A stretch of DNA of 64,000 nt from Chloroflexi bacterium bin20 (GTDB lineage Bacteria; Chloroflexota; Anaerolineae; Aggregatilineales; Phototrophicaceae), in NCBI GenBank assembly GCA_002238485.1, contig MPMG01000010.1:79765-143764 (forward strand). Reading direction: 5' to 3'. Below, piece by piece: positions 17,716 to 26,581 of the stretch. The translations under genes and the position numbers were made by a program. The notes beneath the pieces are model-generated. The model saw nothing but the letters and a program-made list of their open reading frames with translations. It had not been told where the DNA came from and searched no databases. The number at the start of each line of letters is the position of its first letter. The stretch's first letter is position 1.

Positions 17716-19269
17716 TTCGCTTCTACCTGGACACCGATGACGATTTTGATGTCGCGCATGGTCTCGATATCAGCGAAGAGATCATCAGCTGGGAGAGCCG
17801 CCGGGCGGCTGACGGGATAAGCCGCGCCGAGACTGACGGGATTTTGGCGGCGACGGTACGGCGCGGACGGGCGCTTGCGAGCTGGTGGCGCGCGGGTCGT
17901 CTGCTGGAAGCGCGGGTCGATGACGATGTGTTCTTTCGGGGCTTTCTGCTGGATGCGATTGGCGCCGGGGACGGGCAGACGCGCATACGGGCCGCGACCT
18001 GGCTGCAGCATTTGAGCTGGCGCGGGCGAACTCCTGGCGTTGTAGGCTTGTCCGCCATAGACGCGCTGCGGTCGGTTGTGAATGCCGCGGCGGATGGGTT
18101 TCCGGGCGCCAGCCGCCCATCGGCGGCATTGATCGAGCAGACGTTTGCTGAGCGGCGTCCGCGGCGGCTGTATTGGGGCGCGACTGACCGCCCGCTTTTT
18201 TGGGGCGATGCCAGCAAGCCCTTGTATTGGCGATACGCGCCCGACGAATTCACAGGCGTTTATGAATATCTGCGTCTTGGGGATACGGATGTTCTTGGGG
18301 ACAGAACTTTGTTCGGACCGCCCCCACCGGCCGTGGCGGGCGAGTCTGCGGCTGTGGTGGATCGACTGACGGCAGTTGAATACAGCATCGAGAATTATGA
18401 ATACGGGCTTTATCGAGACGAAGTCGCTGTGCTGGCAGCAGGCGAGATTGGCTGGGTTTTCAGCGGCGGCGAAGACGACATCGCCTTCATCGGGCGCGCG
18501 AAGAGCGCCGCGCCGCCAGGCGAGCCAATGGCGGTAAGCCAGGCGGTCTATGGCCGCTATGCGTACGCATGGCAGGTTGGCGAAGATGCTGTCGGGCAGG
18601 TCGTGGGGCGGCAGCCGGACGTCCAGGAAAGCCGCGGCGTGATCTATCGGCAAGAGAATGTTATCGCGGCGCCGGGCGTCTCGAGCTGGAATGTGTCGGT
18701 AAGAGACCGCGGGCGCCCCGTAGAAGTCGCTGGCGATTTGCGCGTCGATTTCCCGATGATTTCGGGCGTCAGCATCGGCGCATCGGCAGCCTTTGGCGAT
18801 TTGCTCATCCAGGTGTTCAACAATAGCGGCGGCTCGATGACGATAGACTGGATAGAGGTATCCGGGACTTCGCGGGTCTATCAGGGCGGCTTGTACGGCT
18901 CGGCTGTGACGGGTCGCTATGGCGGGGGGGGGGGGCGGGGGGCGGGGCGGGGTGGGGGGCGTGGCGGGGGGGTGTGCGGAGCGGCGTGGCGTCTTTGGCG
19001 GGGCTGCGGGCTTGTCTGCGGCGCTGGATTACTGGTCGGCTGTATTGGGCCCTGGCGGGCTGGAATTGCGCAGCGTGACGCTGGATGGCCGCCGTTTTCG
19101 GGATGCCTGGCGCGGAGAGCTTGGCGGACTGCTGCGGGCAGACGCCCTGGCGCGGGAAGGCATGGATGGCGGGCCTGATCTGTATTGGATCGTGGGCGTG
19201 CGCGGCAGCGGCGCGCCAGAAGTTTTGACCATCACCTATGATTTGATGCGTTATGAGGAGGGCAGCTGA
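17712..19269 (+). CDS. Phage tail/baseplate-like protein with frame break at a poly-G tract
   Basis: Frame 1 (17712-19178) degenerates after RVYQGGLYGSAVTGRYGGGGG. The other frame (18919-19269) gives LSAALDYWSAVLGPGGLELRSVTLDGRRFRDAWRGELGGLL...LTITYDLMRYEEGS and its stop overlaps the next ATG. Confidence 0.65.
18924..18972 (+). repeat. G-rich tract (G12 plus further G4-G7 runs) inside tail gene
   Basis: G12CG6CG4CG4TG6CGTGGCG7; encodes a Gly/Arg-rich linker; site of the frame change. Confidence 0.8.
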
Positions 19270-19799
19270 TGGCCTGGACAGAGCCCAAGACCTGGCGCGA
19301 CACGCATGATCGAATGAATGCCGCCAATGCAAATCTTTATATCCGGGACAATCAGAATGCGCTGCGGGCCGAGCAGGCGGCGCTTGGGCAGCGGGTGACG
19401 AATGTTGAGAACAGGACAGCGCGGGCTGGTTACAGCGCGGCGACAGAGCAGGCGATTAGTTTCGACTCTCGCGGACGAAATCGGGCTGTGCTCACGACTG
19501 TCACGCCGCCGACTGATATTTTGTTCATGGAGTTTCTCTTTCGGATGTCTTCTAGCAATGTATGGGGCGCTCTTGTAAAGCTGGATTATTCGATCTGGTC
19601 GGGCTTTGCGCCGGTGTTGGCTGGCACTGTGCTCAGCAGCGACAATTCTCGTGCTTTCATAATGGATATATCTGGTGGAGGAGCGTTAGAAAATTTCTTA
19701 TTTGTAGGGAAAGGAGTAGGCGATGTCATCTGTTTGTCGACAGTGCTTTGGGAAAGTGATCGACTGCCCAATCGTTTCTCGGTGCGGTGGTATCGCTGA
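19269..19799 (+). CDS. Tail-fibre/appendage-like protein
   Basis: MAWTEPKTWRDTHDRMNAANANLYIRDNQNAL resembles the N-terminal motif common in phage tail proteins. Confidence 0.6.
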   Translation: MAWTEPKTWRDTHDRMNAANANLYIRDNQNALRAEQAALGQRVTNVENRTARAGYSAATEQAISFDSRGRNRAVLTTVTPPTDILFMEFLFRMSSSNVWGALVKLDYSIWSGFAPVLAGTVLSSDNSRAFIMDISGGGALENFLFVGKGVGDVICLSTVLWESDRLPNRFSVRWYR

Positions 19800-19812
19800 T
19801 GGGAGAAAGCCG

Positions 19813-19941
19813 ATGGACAAGTACAAGCGAAAGCGGTCTCGTTGGATTGTCAATGTTTTATGCCTCGTTCTGGGGGTCTGCGGCATCCTTGTGTTGGTGG
19901 CAGGCTTGACAGTCGATTTCTTCGGCTTCATGTCTTACTGA
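19813..19941 (+). CDS. Small single-TM protein
   Basis: MDKYKRKRSRWIVNVLCLVLGVCGILVLVAGLTVDFFGFMSY; stop overlaps the next ATG. Confidence 0.45.
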   Translation: MDKYKRKRSRWIVNVLCLVLGVCGILVLVAGLTVDFFGFMSY

Positions 19942-20279
19942 TGGGCGGGCGAGTCGGCGAGCTTGGCGTGACAGCATCAATTGTCATCTGGGCAGGGATG
20001 GCTCTGTTTTTCGTGTGGACGCTGGATAATTTTTCCAAGCTTCGCGCGCCCCCCTTGGATCCACAGCTGCACGAGGAAACCATATCCAAGAATGGCTTTG
20101 ACAGCGCTGTTCCATATCGGAAGGCGTGTCGTCGTCCAGGGTGTACAAAGACAAAGGATTTCACCCGTCAGTCACGGACAGCAGGCTTCAGGAATGCTTT
20201 TGCTGTCGCGTTGATCATGTCGCTGTCGGGTTGGATGGTTTTCGCTTTGGCGGACAGGCTGCAGGGAAGGGGCAGTTGA
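19941..20279 (+). CDS. Small protein with two TM segments
   Basis: MGGRVGELGVTASIVIWAGMALFFVWTLDNF...FAVALIMSLSGWMVFALA. Confidence 0.45.
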   Translation: MGGRVGELGVTASIVIWAGMALFFVWTLDNFSKLRAPPLDPQLHEETISKNGFDSAVPYRKACRRPGCTKTKDFTRQSRTAGFRNAFAVALIMSLSGWMVFALADRLQGRGS

Positions 20280-20431
20280 TGGCGCTGCGGGGATTTTTTG
20301 CCTTCGGCGCGTGTTTGGGCGCGAAACCGGGCGAACGTGCGCCCCGCCAGTCGATTTTACGGCATGCCCTTGACCTGGCTGGTATGCCCTGGTAAGATTT
20401 CAGGCGCTTAGACGGGAAGTGGATATCCGGC

Positions 20432-22108
20432 GTGACTGACCAGCCTGTGCTTATTGACGACAGCGACGATGGCGAAGCCATCGATGAGTCGCTGCTGGTC
20501 TTGATGGGGCAGGCGAACACGGACAACGTCTTCGCCATCGCGCTGAGCCGCCTTTTGCCCTGGCTGGGGCCGCAGCTCACGGCTGCGCTGCTGACGCGCC
20601 TGGCGGCTGTGGAAGCGCTGACCAGCGAGATCTTCATAGACGAGCTGCCGACCTGGGTTGGCGCGACTGTGGCGACTGCGGCTCTCGCTGTGGCGCCCTA
20701 TGTGGATGGCAGGCCGCCGGGCAATGACGATGTGGTCGCTTATCGGTGGGATGCGCAGGCGACGGTCAACACCGATGACAATGTGCGGCTGTACATGCGG
20801 CTTGACGGGACGCTGGATCAGTCTTCGGCGCGCATTCTTTCGGTGTACAACGACGAGACCACGCCTATCCGCGCGGCGTCTTTCCTCAAGGTCTTCACGC
20901 AGCGCCAGTATGACTATTATGTGCATGTCACGCAGGCTGGCGGCGAGCAGCTGCAGTTCATCGGCTTCAATCGCGGGACGCAGCTGCGGATGCAGACGGC
21001 GGGCAGCCTGCGGCATTTGCGCTGGGGCGGCGACCTCACGAATGCCACGATGCGCGCGGCGATTTTTCAGCGCAACGGGCTGTTGGCGGAAGACGGGCAG
21101 CTTGTGTCCATCAGCGGCGACCATTTGGAAGCTGTCGACGCGCCGCCCGGCAGCGATGATCAGGCGCGGTCGGGCGTAGCCAGCAATCTGGCGGCGATAC
21201 AGGCGCTGCAAGCGAGCAAGCTGGCGATAGCGGACGCGTTCACCCAGGCGTTGGCGGACGCTCGCTATGAGCGCCTGGGCAGTGGCGAAAGTCCTACGCC
21301 GGTTGCGCCGGAAGTCGTGTTTTTCAGCGATGTGACTGTGGGCGCGAATGCGAATTTGAACAATCTGTCGGTCAAGACAGATTCGACATCGACTGGCACC
21401 CTGGTCGAGTCGGTGGCGGCGACTGGCGTACGCCTGCGAGCTGGCGCCTACCTGCTGCACTTCAAGGGCACGGTCGATGCGACTGGCGAGCGCTTCAATC
21501 CGCAGCTGGGGGTTATGGCGGCTGGTCTTGGCGGTCTGTCGGTGACTTCGCCTGTGTATTATCGCGGCACGACAGGCGAGGCGGCGACTTCGTGGGAGGC
21601 TGCGCTGCATTTGGCGGACGCGACTGATCTGCAATTTTGGGCGCGCCAGGGGCAATACAGCACGGCTATTGGCGGCATCGGGGGGGCTGGCGTTCTGTCT
21701 GAGCTGGCCATGACGATTTTCCCGATAGGCGGCATCAAGGGCGACCCTGGGGCGGCGGCTCCTGAGCCAGCCATCGCGCCCTACGCGACGGTGGACATGC
21801 ATCCGGCGGGACTGGCGACCGGGGCAGCGCCCGCGCAATTTTGGTTTCGTCTGAGCGACAAGCAGACGACGCGGACTCTGAGTGGCATCGCCGCGAACAT
21901 CGTGGGACAGCAAGTCACTGTCTCGCCGCTGCCGGACACAGACGATTATTTTGCTGTGGCGCTGGACAGCACGCAGCAGGCGAATTTGGCGCGAAGCGTG
22001 CAGCGCGGCGACAGCCAGAAGCGCGTTGTTCTGACGTTGTCGTTCACGGATGGCTCGACCTACGACGAGCAGCTGCGGCTGTTGGTCAATAATGCGCTGT
22101 TCGCTTGA
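20432..22108 (+). CDS. Putative tail fibre/receptor-binding protein
   Basis: 558 aa, late-operon position, GIKGDPGAAAPEP collagen-like motif, beta-rich C-terminal repeats. Confidence 0.6.
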   Translation: MTDQPVLIDDSDDGEAIDESLLVLMGQANTDNVFAIALSRLLPWLGPQLTAALLTRLAAVEALTSEIFIDELPTWVGATVATAALAVAPYVDGRPPGNDDVVAYRWDAQATVNTDDNVRLYMRLDGTLDQSSARILSVYNDETTPIRAASFLKVFTQRQYDYYVHVTQAGGEQLQFIGFNRGTQLRMQTAGSLRHLRWGGDLTNATMRAAIFQRNGLLAEDGQLVSISGDHLEAVDAPPGSDDQARSGVASNLAAIQALQASKLAIADAFTQALADARYERLGSGESPTPVAPEVVFFSDVTVGANANLNNLSVKTDSTSTGTLVESVAATGVRLRAGAYLLHFKGTVDATGERFNPQLGVMAAGLGGLSVTSPVYYRGTTGEAATSWEAALHLADATDLQFWARQGQYSTAIGGIGGAGVLSELAMTIFPIGGIKGDPGAAAPEPAIAPYATVDMHPAGLATGAAPAQFWFRLSDKQTTRTLSGIAANIVGQQVTVSPLPDTDDYFAVALDSTQQANLARSVQRGDSQKRVVLTLSFTDGSTYDEQLRLLVNNALFA

Positions 22109-22133
22109 CCTTTGTGTACAGATGTGCTAGACT
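22105..22133 (+). promoter_or_regulatory. Sigma-70-type promoter before small-gene/lysis module
   Basis: TTGACC - 17 nt - TAGACT with TGTGC extended -10. Confidence 0.65.
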
Positions 22134-22349
22134 GTGGACATGAACAAAGACATTCCTGAATCATGGGTATACATGCTAGGACCCGCATACACTCACTGGA
22201 GGGATACTATGTTGGCAGGACTTATCGCCGCGGCGGTCGCGGCTTTGTTGAATCACGCGCACGAGGTCGGCGGACCTGATGCTATTCAGGAAGCCGCTGA
22301 CGCTATCCGGAAGGCTGTTGACGATCATCCGTTGGTGGATGTGGAGTGA
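22134..22349 (+). CDS. Small phage protein (paralogue A)
   Basis: LAGLIAAAVAALLNHAHEVGGPDAIQEAADAIRKAVDDHPLVDVE, similar to the following ORF. Confidence 0.5.
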   Translation: MDMNKDIPESWVYMLGPAYTHWRDTMLAGLIAAAVAALLNHAHEVGGPDAIQEAADAIRKAVDDHPLVDVE

Positions 22350-22570
22350 TGAGCGAACCAACGGTAACAGTCAGGATCGCATTTGAAGGTTTAGCGCCTT
22401 CTGCTGGACTCGCCTTTGGGGTGGTCAAGGCCTTGTTGGATCATGCGTACAAGGTCGGCGGGGCTTCTGCCATGCACGAAACGGCGGTTGCCATCAAGAA
22501 GGCTGTTTATCAGCATGCTTTGCCTGATGTTGACGATCATCCGTTGGTCGAGAAGGTCAAGCCAGAGTAG
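22346..22570 (+). CDS. Small phage protein (paralogue B)
   Basis: AGLAFGVVKALLDHAYKVGGASAMHETAVAIKKAV...DDHPLVEKV, related to 22134-22349; shared 21-bp DNA repeat. Confidence 0.5.
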   Translation: MMSEPTVTVRIAFEGLAPSAGLAFGVVKALLDHAYKVGGASAMHETAVAIKKAVYQHALPDVDDHPLVEKVKPE

Positions 22571-22683
22571 TCGCGCCGTAGAGCCTCGCTACGCTTCGCC
22601 CGCGCGCATTTTGGTACGTAGGTACATTGCGCGGCGCAAAATGGCGTGGCGGGGCGCAGCGTGCGCAGAAGAGGGGATTTATC

Positions 22684-22893
22684 ATGCATGGTATGCAGAA
22701 GTTGATCCACATGCGGTCGTTTTGGACGGCTGTGTTTACCCTGCTGGGCATCGTGCTGCATGAAGTGGCGGGCTCGGACATCATCAACGCGGACACGGAG
22801 TCGGTCTTTGTGGCGACCATCCTGGCGCTGGTGGGCGGCTCGGCGGCTTCTGACGCTGTCGATTCTCATCATGCGGGAAGGGGCGCTGATTGA
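22684..22893 (+). CDS. Holin-like small membrane protein
   Basis: MHGMQKLIHMRSFWTAVFTLLGIVLHEVAGS...ESVFVATILALVGGSAASDAVDS; two TM segments upstream of a transglycosylase. Confidence 0.55.
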   Translation: MHGMQKLIHMRSFWTAVFTLLGIVLHEVAGSDIINADTESVFVATILALVGGSAASDAVDSHHAGRGAD

Positions 22894-23147
22894 TGAGCGA
22901 AACACAGGTAAGAGCTGAGCGGATATATGCGGGGCTAGCGCCAGCAGATGCTTATGGCATCGAAATGGCCAAGCATGGGTGGTTGATTGTCTGCGCGATA
23001 ACGTTGGATGGGCTGGGCTCAATCCAGCTTCATCCTGGCTTTGACTGGTCCAACGCCAAGCATTTGATACCACTGGTAAAGCTTTTGTCTCAGGAAGCGG
23101 TTGCGGCTCTTGAAGCGGGACCGCCTGGTTCATCGGAGGCGCATTGA
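22890..23147 (+). CDS. Small phage hypothetical protein
   Basis: 85-aa ORF in an ATGA-coupled chain; N-terminus (MSETQVRAERIYAGLAPADAYG) resembles that of 22346-22570. Confidence 0.4.
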   Translation: MMSETQVRAERIYAGLAPADAYGIEMAKHGWLIVCAITLDGLGSIQLHPGFDWSNAKHLIPLVKLLSQEAVAALEAGPPGSSEAH

Positions 23148-23344
23148 TGGCGAATGAATCACGGAGTGAGGTTCTTAGGTCTATGGTTGACAGCATGTGG
23201 GAAGCTGTTTTGGAATCGTTTGCGGGCTTGTCTGAGGCAGAGCAGCGCGACAAATACGGGGAGTTGGGTTATGTTGAGCAAGACGAGCTTCGCCGTGGCT
23301 TGACCAGCCGTGGTCTCTTGCCTGAGTGGTTGGAGGCGCATTGA
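23144..23344 (+). CDS. Small phage hypothetical protein
   Basis: 66-aa ORF coupled to its neighbours. Confidence 0.4.
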   Translation: MMANESRSEVLRSMVDSMWEAVLESFAGLSEAEQRDKYGELGYVEQDELRRGLTSRGLLPEWLEAH

Positions 23345-23838
23345 TGGCTACGCGCAAGAAAGATATCCGCAGCTGGGATAGTCTGCTGCCGATTGTCGAG
23401 AAGCATGGGTTGGGCATTCCGCCGCTGCTTGTGCGGGCGCTCATCACGGAAGAGTCGGGCTTTGACGCGAATGCGTTGTCTGGCGCCGGGGCTGTGGGTT
23501 TGATGCAGATCATGCAGCAGTTTCATCCTGACAAGGATTTGACGAATGCGGCCGTCAACATTCGGGTCGGCTGCTCGGTGCTGGTCAGCGACTTTTATTA
23601 TCTCAACCACATCCGTTCCGGGTTGGATCCAAGCTATCCGGCTTCGCTGTATCCCTGGAGTGATCGTGATTTGTGCTATCGGGCGCTGGCTGGCTACAAC
23701 ATGGGGCCGGGCAATGTGGTTTGGTATGACGCGAATCATCCTGATAATCCCCCAGCCAACTGGCCAGCTGATGTTCGGGGCTATTGCGCGAATATATGGT
23801 CGATGTGGAAGCGTTATCAGAGGGAAGCCGATGGTTAG
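23344..23838 (+). CDS. Lytic transglycosylase (SLT domain), phage endolysin
   Basis: IPPLLVRALITEESGFDANALSGAGAVGLMQIM...RALAGYNMGPGNV: ES catalytic motif, GLMQI and AYN-like motifs. Confidence 0.9.
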   Translation: MATRKKDIRSWDSLLPIVEKHGLGIPPLLVRALITEESGFDANALSGAGAVGLMQIMQQFHPDKDLTNAAVNIRVGCSVLVSDFYYLNHIRSGLDPSYPASLYPWSDRDLCYRALAGYNMGPGNVVWYDANHPDNPPANWPADVRGYCANIWSMWKRYQREADG

Positions 23839-23920
23839 GCTTGTGGATGTGATCTCTTTCTGCGTTGGCGGAGGGCTGACGTTTTGCATTATGTACTATC
23901 TGCTGCTCAACGCGCCCTGA
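23831..23920 (+). CDS. 29-aa TM peptide at end of lysis operon
   Basis: MVRLVDVISFCVGGGLTFCIMYYLLLNAP; overlaps the transglycosylase stop. Confidence 0.35.
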   Translation: MVRLVDVISFCVGGGLTFCIMYYLLLNAP

Positions 23921-23955
23921 CATGGCGAGCGCGTGACATCGTTTTTGGCATGACT

Positions 23956-23986
23956 GCCGCTTTCACATCGAAAGCGGCTTTTTTTT
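23956..23986 (+). terminator. Rho-independent terminator ending phage late operon
   Basis: GCCGCTTTC-ACATC-GAAAGCGGC followed by T8. Confidence 0.9.
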
Positions 23987-24012
23987 GTCAATCCGCCGGC
24001 AATTAGGGGGGA

Positions 24013-24074
24013 CAGGCTGACCACCCCCCCCCTACCCTGTCTGACCACCCCCCCCCTGGTCAGGCTGACCACCC
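24013..24074. repeat. Three imperfect 24-bp tandem units with C9 runs
   Basis: CAGGCTGACCACCCCCCCCCTACC / CTGTCTGACCACCCCCCCCCTGGT / CAGGCTGACCACCC; the junction forms the palindrome TGGTCAGGCTGACCA. Confidence 0.8.
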
Positions 24075-24124
24075 AAGAATAGAAACTAAGAATAAGTCCC
24101 CACCCGCGTTCCGCCTCGCAAGTT

Positions 24125-24808
24125 TTAGAGGCTGACGCTGGCGGGCGCAGGATTTGGTGCAGCGCTGGGCGGCGGGGGCGGCTGCGTGCGCGTGGCTGGC
24201 AGAGAAGTCGCGGTGGGCGCTGGCGTGCGTGTTTGCGTGGGAGTGCGGGTCGGCGCGGGTGTATTTGTGCGCGTGGGGATGGCGGTCGGGTTGAGCGCGC
24301 GGATGATGTCCTGGTGCATATACACTTTCTCCAGGCGTCTTGTCAGCCGATTGTCGTCGATGAGATACCATTCAGCGCCGGGAACGGCGGCGATGACGCA
24401 TACGACCGTGCCCAGTGGCAGCGCGGCTTCAATGCGGCTGCTGGTATCGGGCTGGGCGCGCACGATGGCTTCGCGCACACTGACTTCAAAATCTTGGCAA
24501 GGTGGCACCGGCGTGAAGCTGGGCAAGAGAGTCGGCGCGTTGGATGCAATCTCGTGGATGCGCAAGGCGGTGGATGTGCTGCCCACGACGGCTTGCTGCG
24601 TAGATTCAACGACCGTCACACCTGTCGCCATGAACGTTTGGATGCCGAGCCACAGATAATAAACGCCAAACACGATCGCGATGCCAAGCAGTATGACAAA
24701 CCAAGAAGGCGGTCCGCTGTGCCGCATATGCTTGCTTCCCCCGCTTGCCGCTACATCTACAGTAGCCGATTCTCGCAGGCTTGCAATATGGGCGGCTTGG
24801 CTTATCAT
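24125..24808 (-). CDS. Membrane-anchored SH3-like domain protein with Pro/Thr-rich tail
   Basis: TM (WFVILLGIAIVFGVYYLWLG), EAIVRAQPDTSSRIEAALPLGTVVCVIAAVPGAEWYLI (SH3b-like), TRTNTPAPTRTPTQTRTPAPT. Start may be MRHSG. Confidence 0.65.
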   Translation of the reverse strand: MISQAAHIASLRESATVDVAASGGSKHMRHSGPPSWFVILLGIAIVFGVYYLWLGIQTFMATGVTVVESTQQAVVGSTSTALRIHEIASNAPTLLPSFTPVPPCQDFEVSVREAIVRAQPDTSSRIEAALPLGTVVCVIAAVPGAEWYLIDDNRLTRRLEKVYMHQDIIRALNPTAIPTRTNTPAPTRTPTQTRTPAPTATSLPATRTQPPPPPSAAPNPAPASVSL

Positions 24809-24865
24809 GCTGCTTCAACGGGTTGGCAGTCTCGCGCCCGAATCAATCAGAGATGAGACCCCGCT

Positions 24866-25762
24866 TTGTGCCTCCTGCGCCCCTTGCTGCTGCTGATTTT
24901 GTCGCTGATTGCCATGCCCCGCGCCAGCGCGCAGGCCAGCCTGACCATCTATGCAGCGACATCCCTGACCGACGCTTTTGAATCTTTGGCGACCGCATTC
25001 GCAGCGGAGCAGCCAGATGTCTCGCTGCACCTCAACTTTTCCAGCTCGTCCAGCCTGGCGGCGCAGATAGTCGCCGGCGCGCCAGCTGATATTTTCGCCA
25101 GCGCCAACGAGAAACAGATGGGACTGGTGGTGGCAGATGGGCGCATAGACGGCGAGACCGCGCGCACCTTCGCGCACAATCAGTTGGTCTTGGCCTTGCC
25201 AGTCGACAATCCAGCCGGCATCGAATCGATTCGCGACCTGGCAGACGAAGGCTACCTGCTCGTGCTGGCTGCCACCGGCACGCCGATCCGCACATATACG
25301 GATGCCCTGTTGCGATCGCACAATGACGATTTTGGTGCGGATTTCAGCCTGCGCGTCTTGCGCAACCTGGCTTCCGAAGAGAGCAATGTACGGCAGGTGG
25401 TGGCGCGTCTGGCTCTGGGCGAGGCTGATGCCGGCATCGTCTATCAGACCGATGTGCTTGGCGATGTCGCCGACCAACTGCTGGTCATCGAGATCGACAC
25501 GGCGCACAATCAATTGGCTGCCTATCCCATCGCGCCCTTGTCGGACTCGGCAAATCTCGACTTGGCAGCGCAGTTTATCGACTTTGTTCTGGACGCTGCG
25601 GGCCGAGCAATCCTAATCCAACACGGCTTTTGTCCGCCTGTTATACTGAATGTTGATCTGCCCAGGGACGCAAGTCCAGTGCCGACTAACCAAGCCGCCG
25701 ACGATGAAGATGCCGAAGCGGATGACAGCCGCTGCCTCCCCAAGCCAATTGAAAACCGATAG
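24866..25762 (+). CDS. modA: Molybdate ABC transporter substrate-binding protein
   Basis: LTIYAATSLTDAFESLATAFAAEQPDVSLHLNFSSSSSLAAQIVAGAPADIFASANEKQM. Confidence 0.9.
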   Translation: MCLLRPLLLLILSLIAMPRASAQASLTIYAATSLTDAFESLATAFAAEQPDVSLHLNFSSSSSLAAQIVAGAPADIFASANEKQMGLVVADGRIDGETARTFAHNQLVLALPVDNPAGIESIRDLADEGYLLVLAATGTPIRTYTDALLRSHNDDFGADFSLRVLRNLASEESNVRQVVARLALGEADAGIVYQTDVLGDVADQLLVIEIDTAHNQLAAYPIAPLSDSANLDLAAQFIDFVLDAAGRAILIQHGFCPPVILNVDLPRDASPVPTNQAADDEDAEADDSRCLPKPIENR

Positions 25763-26540
25763 GCTGCTGCTCTACGCCGTCAGCGCATTTGCATTCTTGC
25801 TGCTGACGACGCCGGTTTTTGTGCTGCTGCTGCATGGCTTGGCGTCACAAGCCTGGCGCGACCTGCCCGATTCATCTGCGATAGGTTCGGCGGTGCTGCT
25901 GAGTTTTGCTTCGACTGTCGTCGTCGTCTGCCTAGCTGCGCTCTTGGGCACGCCGCTGGCATTTGTGCTTTCGCGTTATGCCTTCCGCGGCAAACGTTTT
26001 GTCAGCCTGTTCATCGAGCTGCCCATCGTGATGCCGCCGGCTGTGGCGGGCTTGGCGCTGCTGCTGACCTTTGGCCGGCGCGGCGTGATTGGGTCGCTGT
26101 TGGCAGAAGCCGGTATCCTCATCCCGTTCAGCATCGCCGCCGTTATTCTGGCGCAATTCTTCATCTCTGCGCCCTTTTATATCCGCTCGGCACAAGTCGG
26201 ATTCGCCAGCATCGCCCCGGAGATTGAAGACGCGGCGCGCGTCGATGGCGCTCACGGCTGGCTGATGTTCTGGTATATCACCTTGCCTATCGCCTGGCGG
26301 GCGCTGGCCTCGGGCATGATCCTCAGTTGGGCGCGGGCGCTGGGAGAGTTCGGCGCGACTATCCTCTTTGCCGGCAACTTGCAGGGCAAAACCCAGACCA
26401 TGCCGCTGCTGGTCTACAGCGTCTTCGAACGCGACATCAATGCCGCGATCTGGACGGGGCTGATTTTGATTGTGCTCGCATTGGCGGCGCTATTCTTGTC
26501 GCAACGATTCGCTAGCGCTCAGGATCGATTGACGCGCTAG
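25722..26540 (+). CDS. modB: Molybdate ABC transporter permease
   Basis: ModB-like hydrophobic protein with EIEDAARVDGAHGWLMFWYITLP EAA loop; immediately follows modA. Confidence 0.88.
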   Translation: MTAAASPSQLKTDRLLLYAVSAFAFLLLTTPVFVLLLHGLASQAWRDLPDSSAIGSAVLLSFASTVVVVCLAALLGTPLAFVLSRYAFRGKRFVSLFIELPIVMPPAVAGLALLLTFGRRGVIGSLLAEAGILIPFSIAAVILAQFFISAPFYIRSAQVGFASIAPEIEDAARVDGAHGWLMFWYITLPIAWRALASGMILSWARALGEFGATILFAGNLQGKTQTMPLLVYSVFERDINAAIWTGLILIVLALAALFLSQRFASAQDRLTR

Positions 26541-26581
26541 CATAAATAGCCGTCTGTAGGGATGATTTTCGGGAGGATGCA

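Noticed and set aside
20408-21913. 501-aa minus ORF opposite the fibre-like gene
   Set aside because: Arg-rich shadow ORF; the plus strand fits the late operon.
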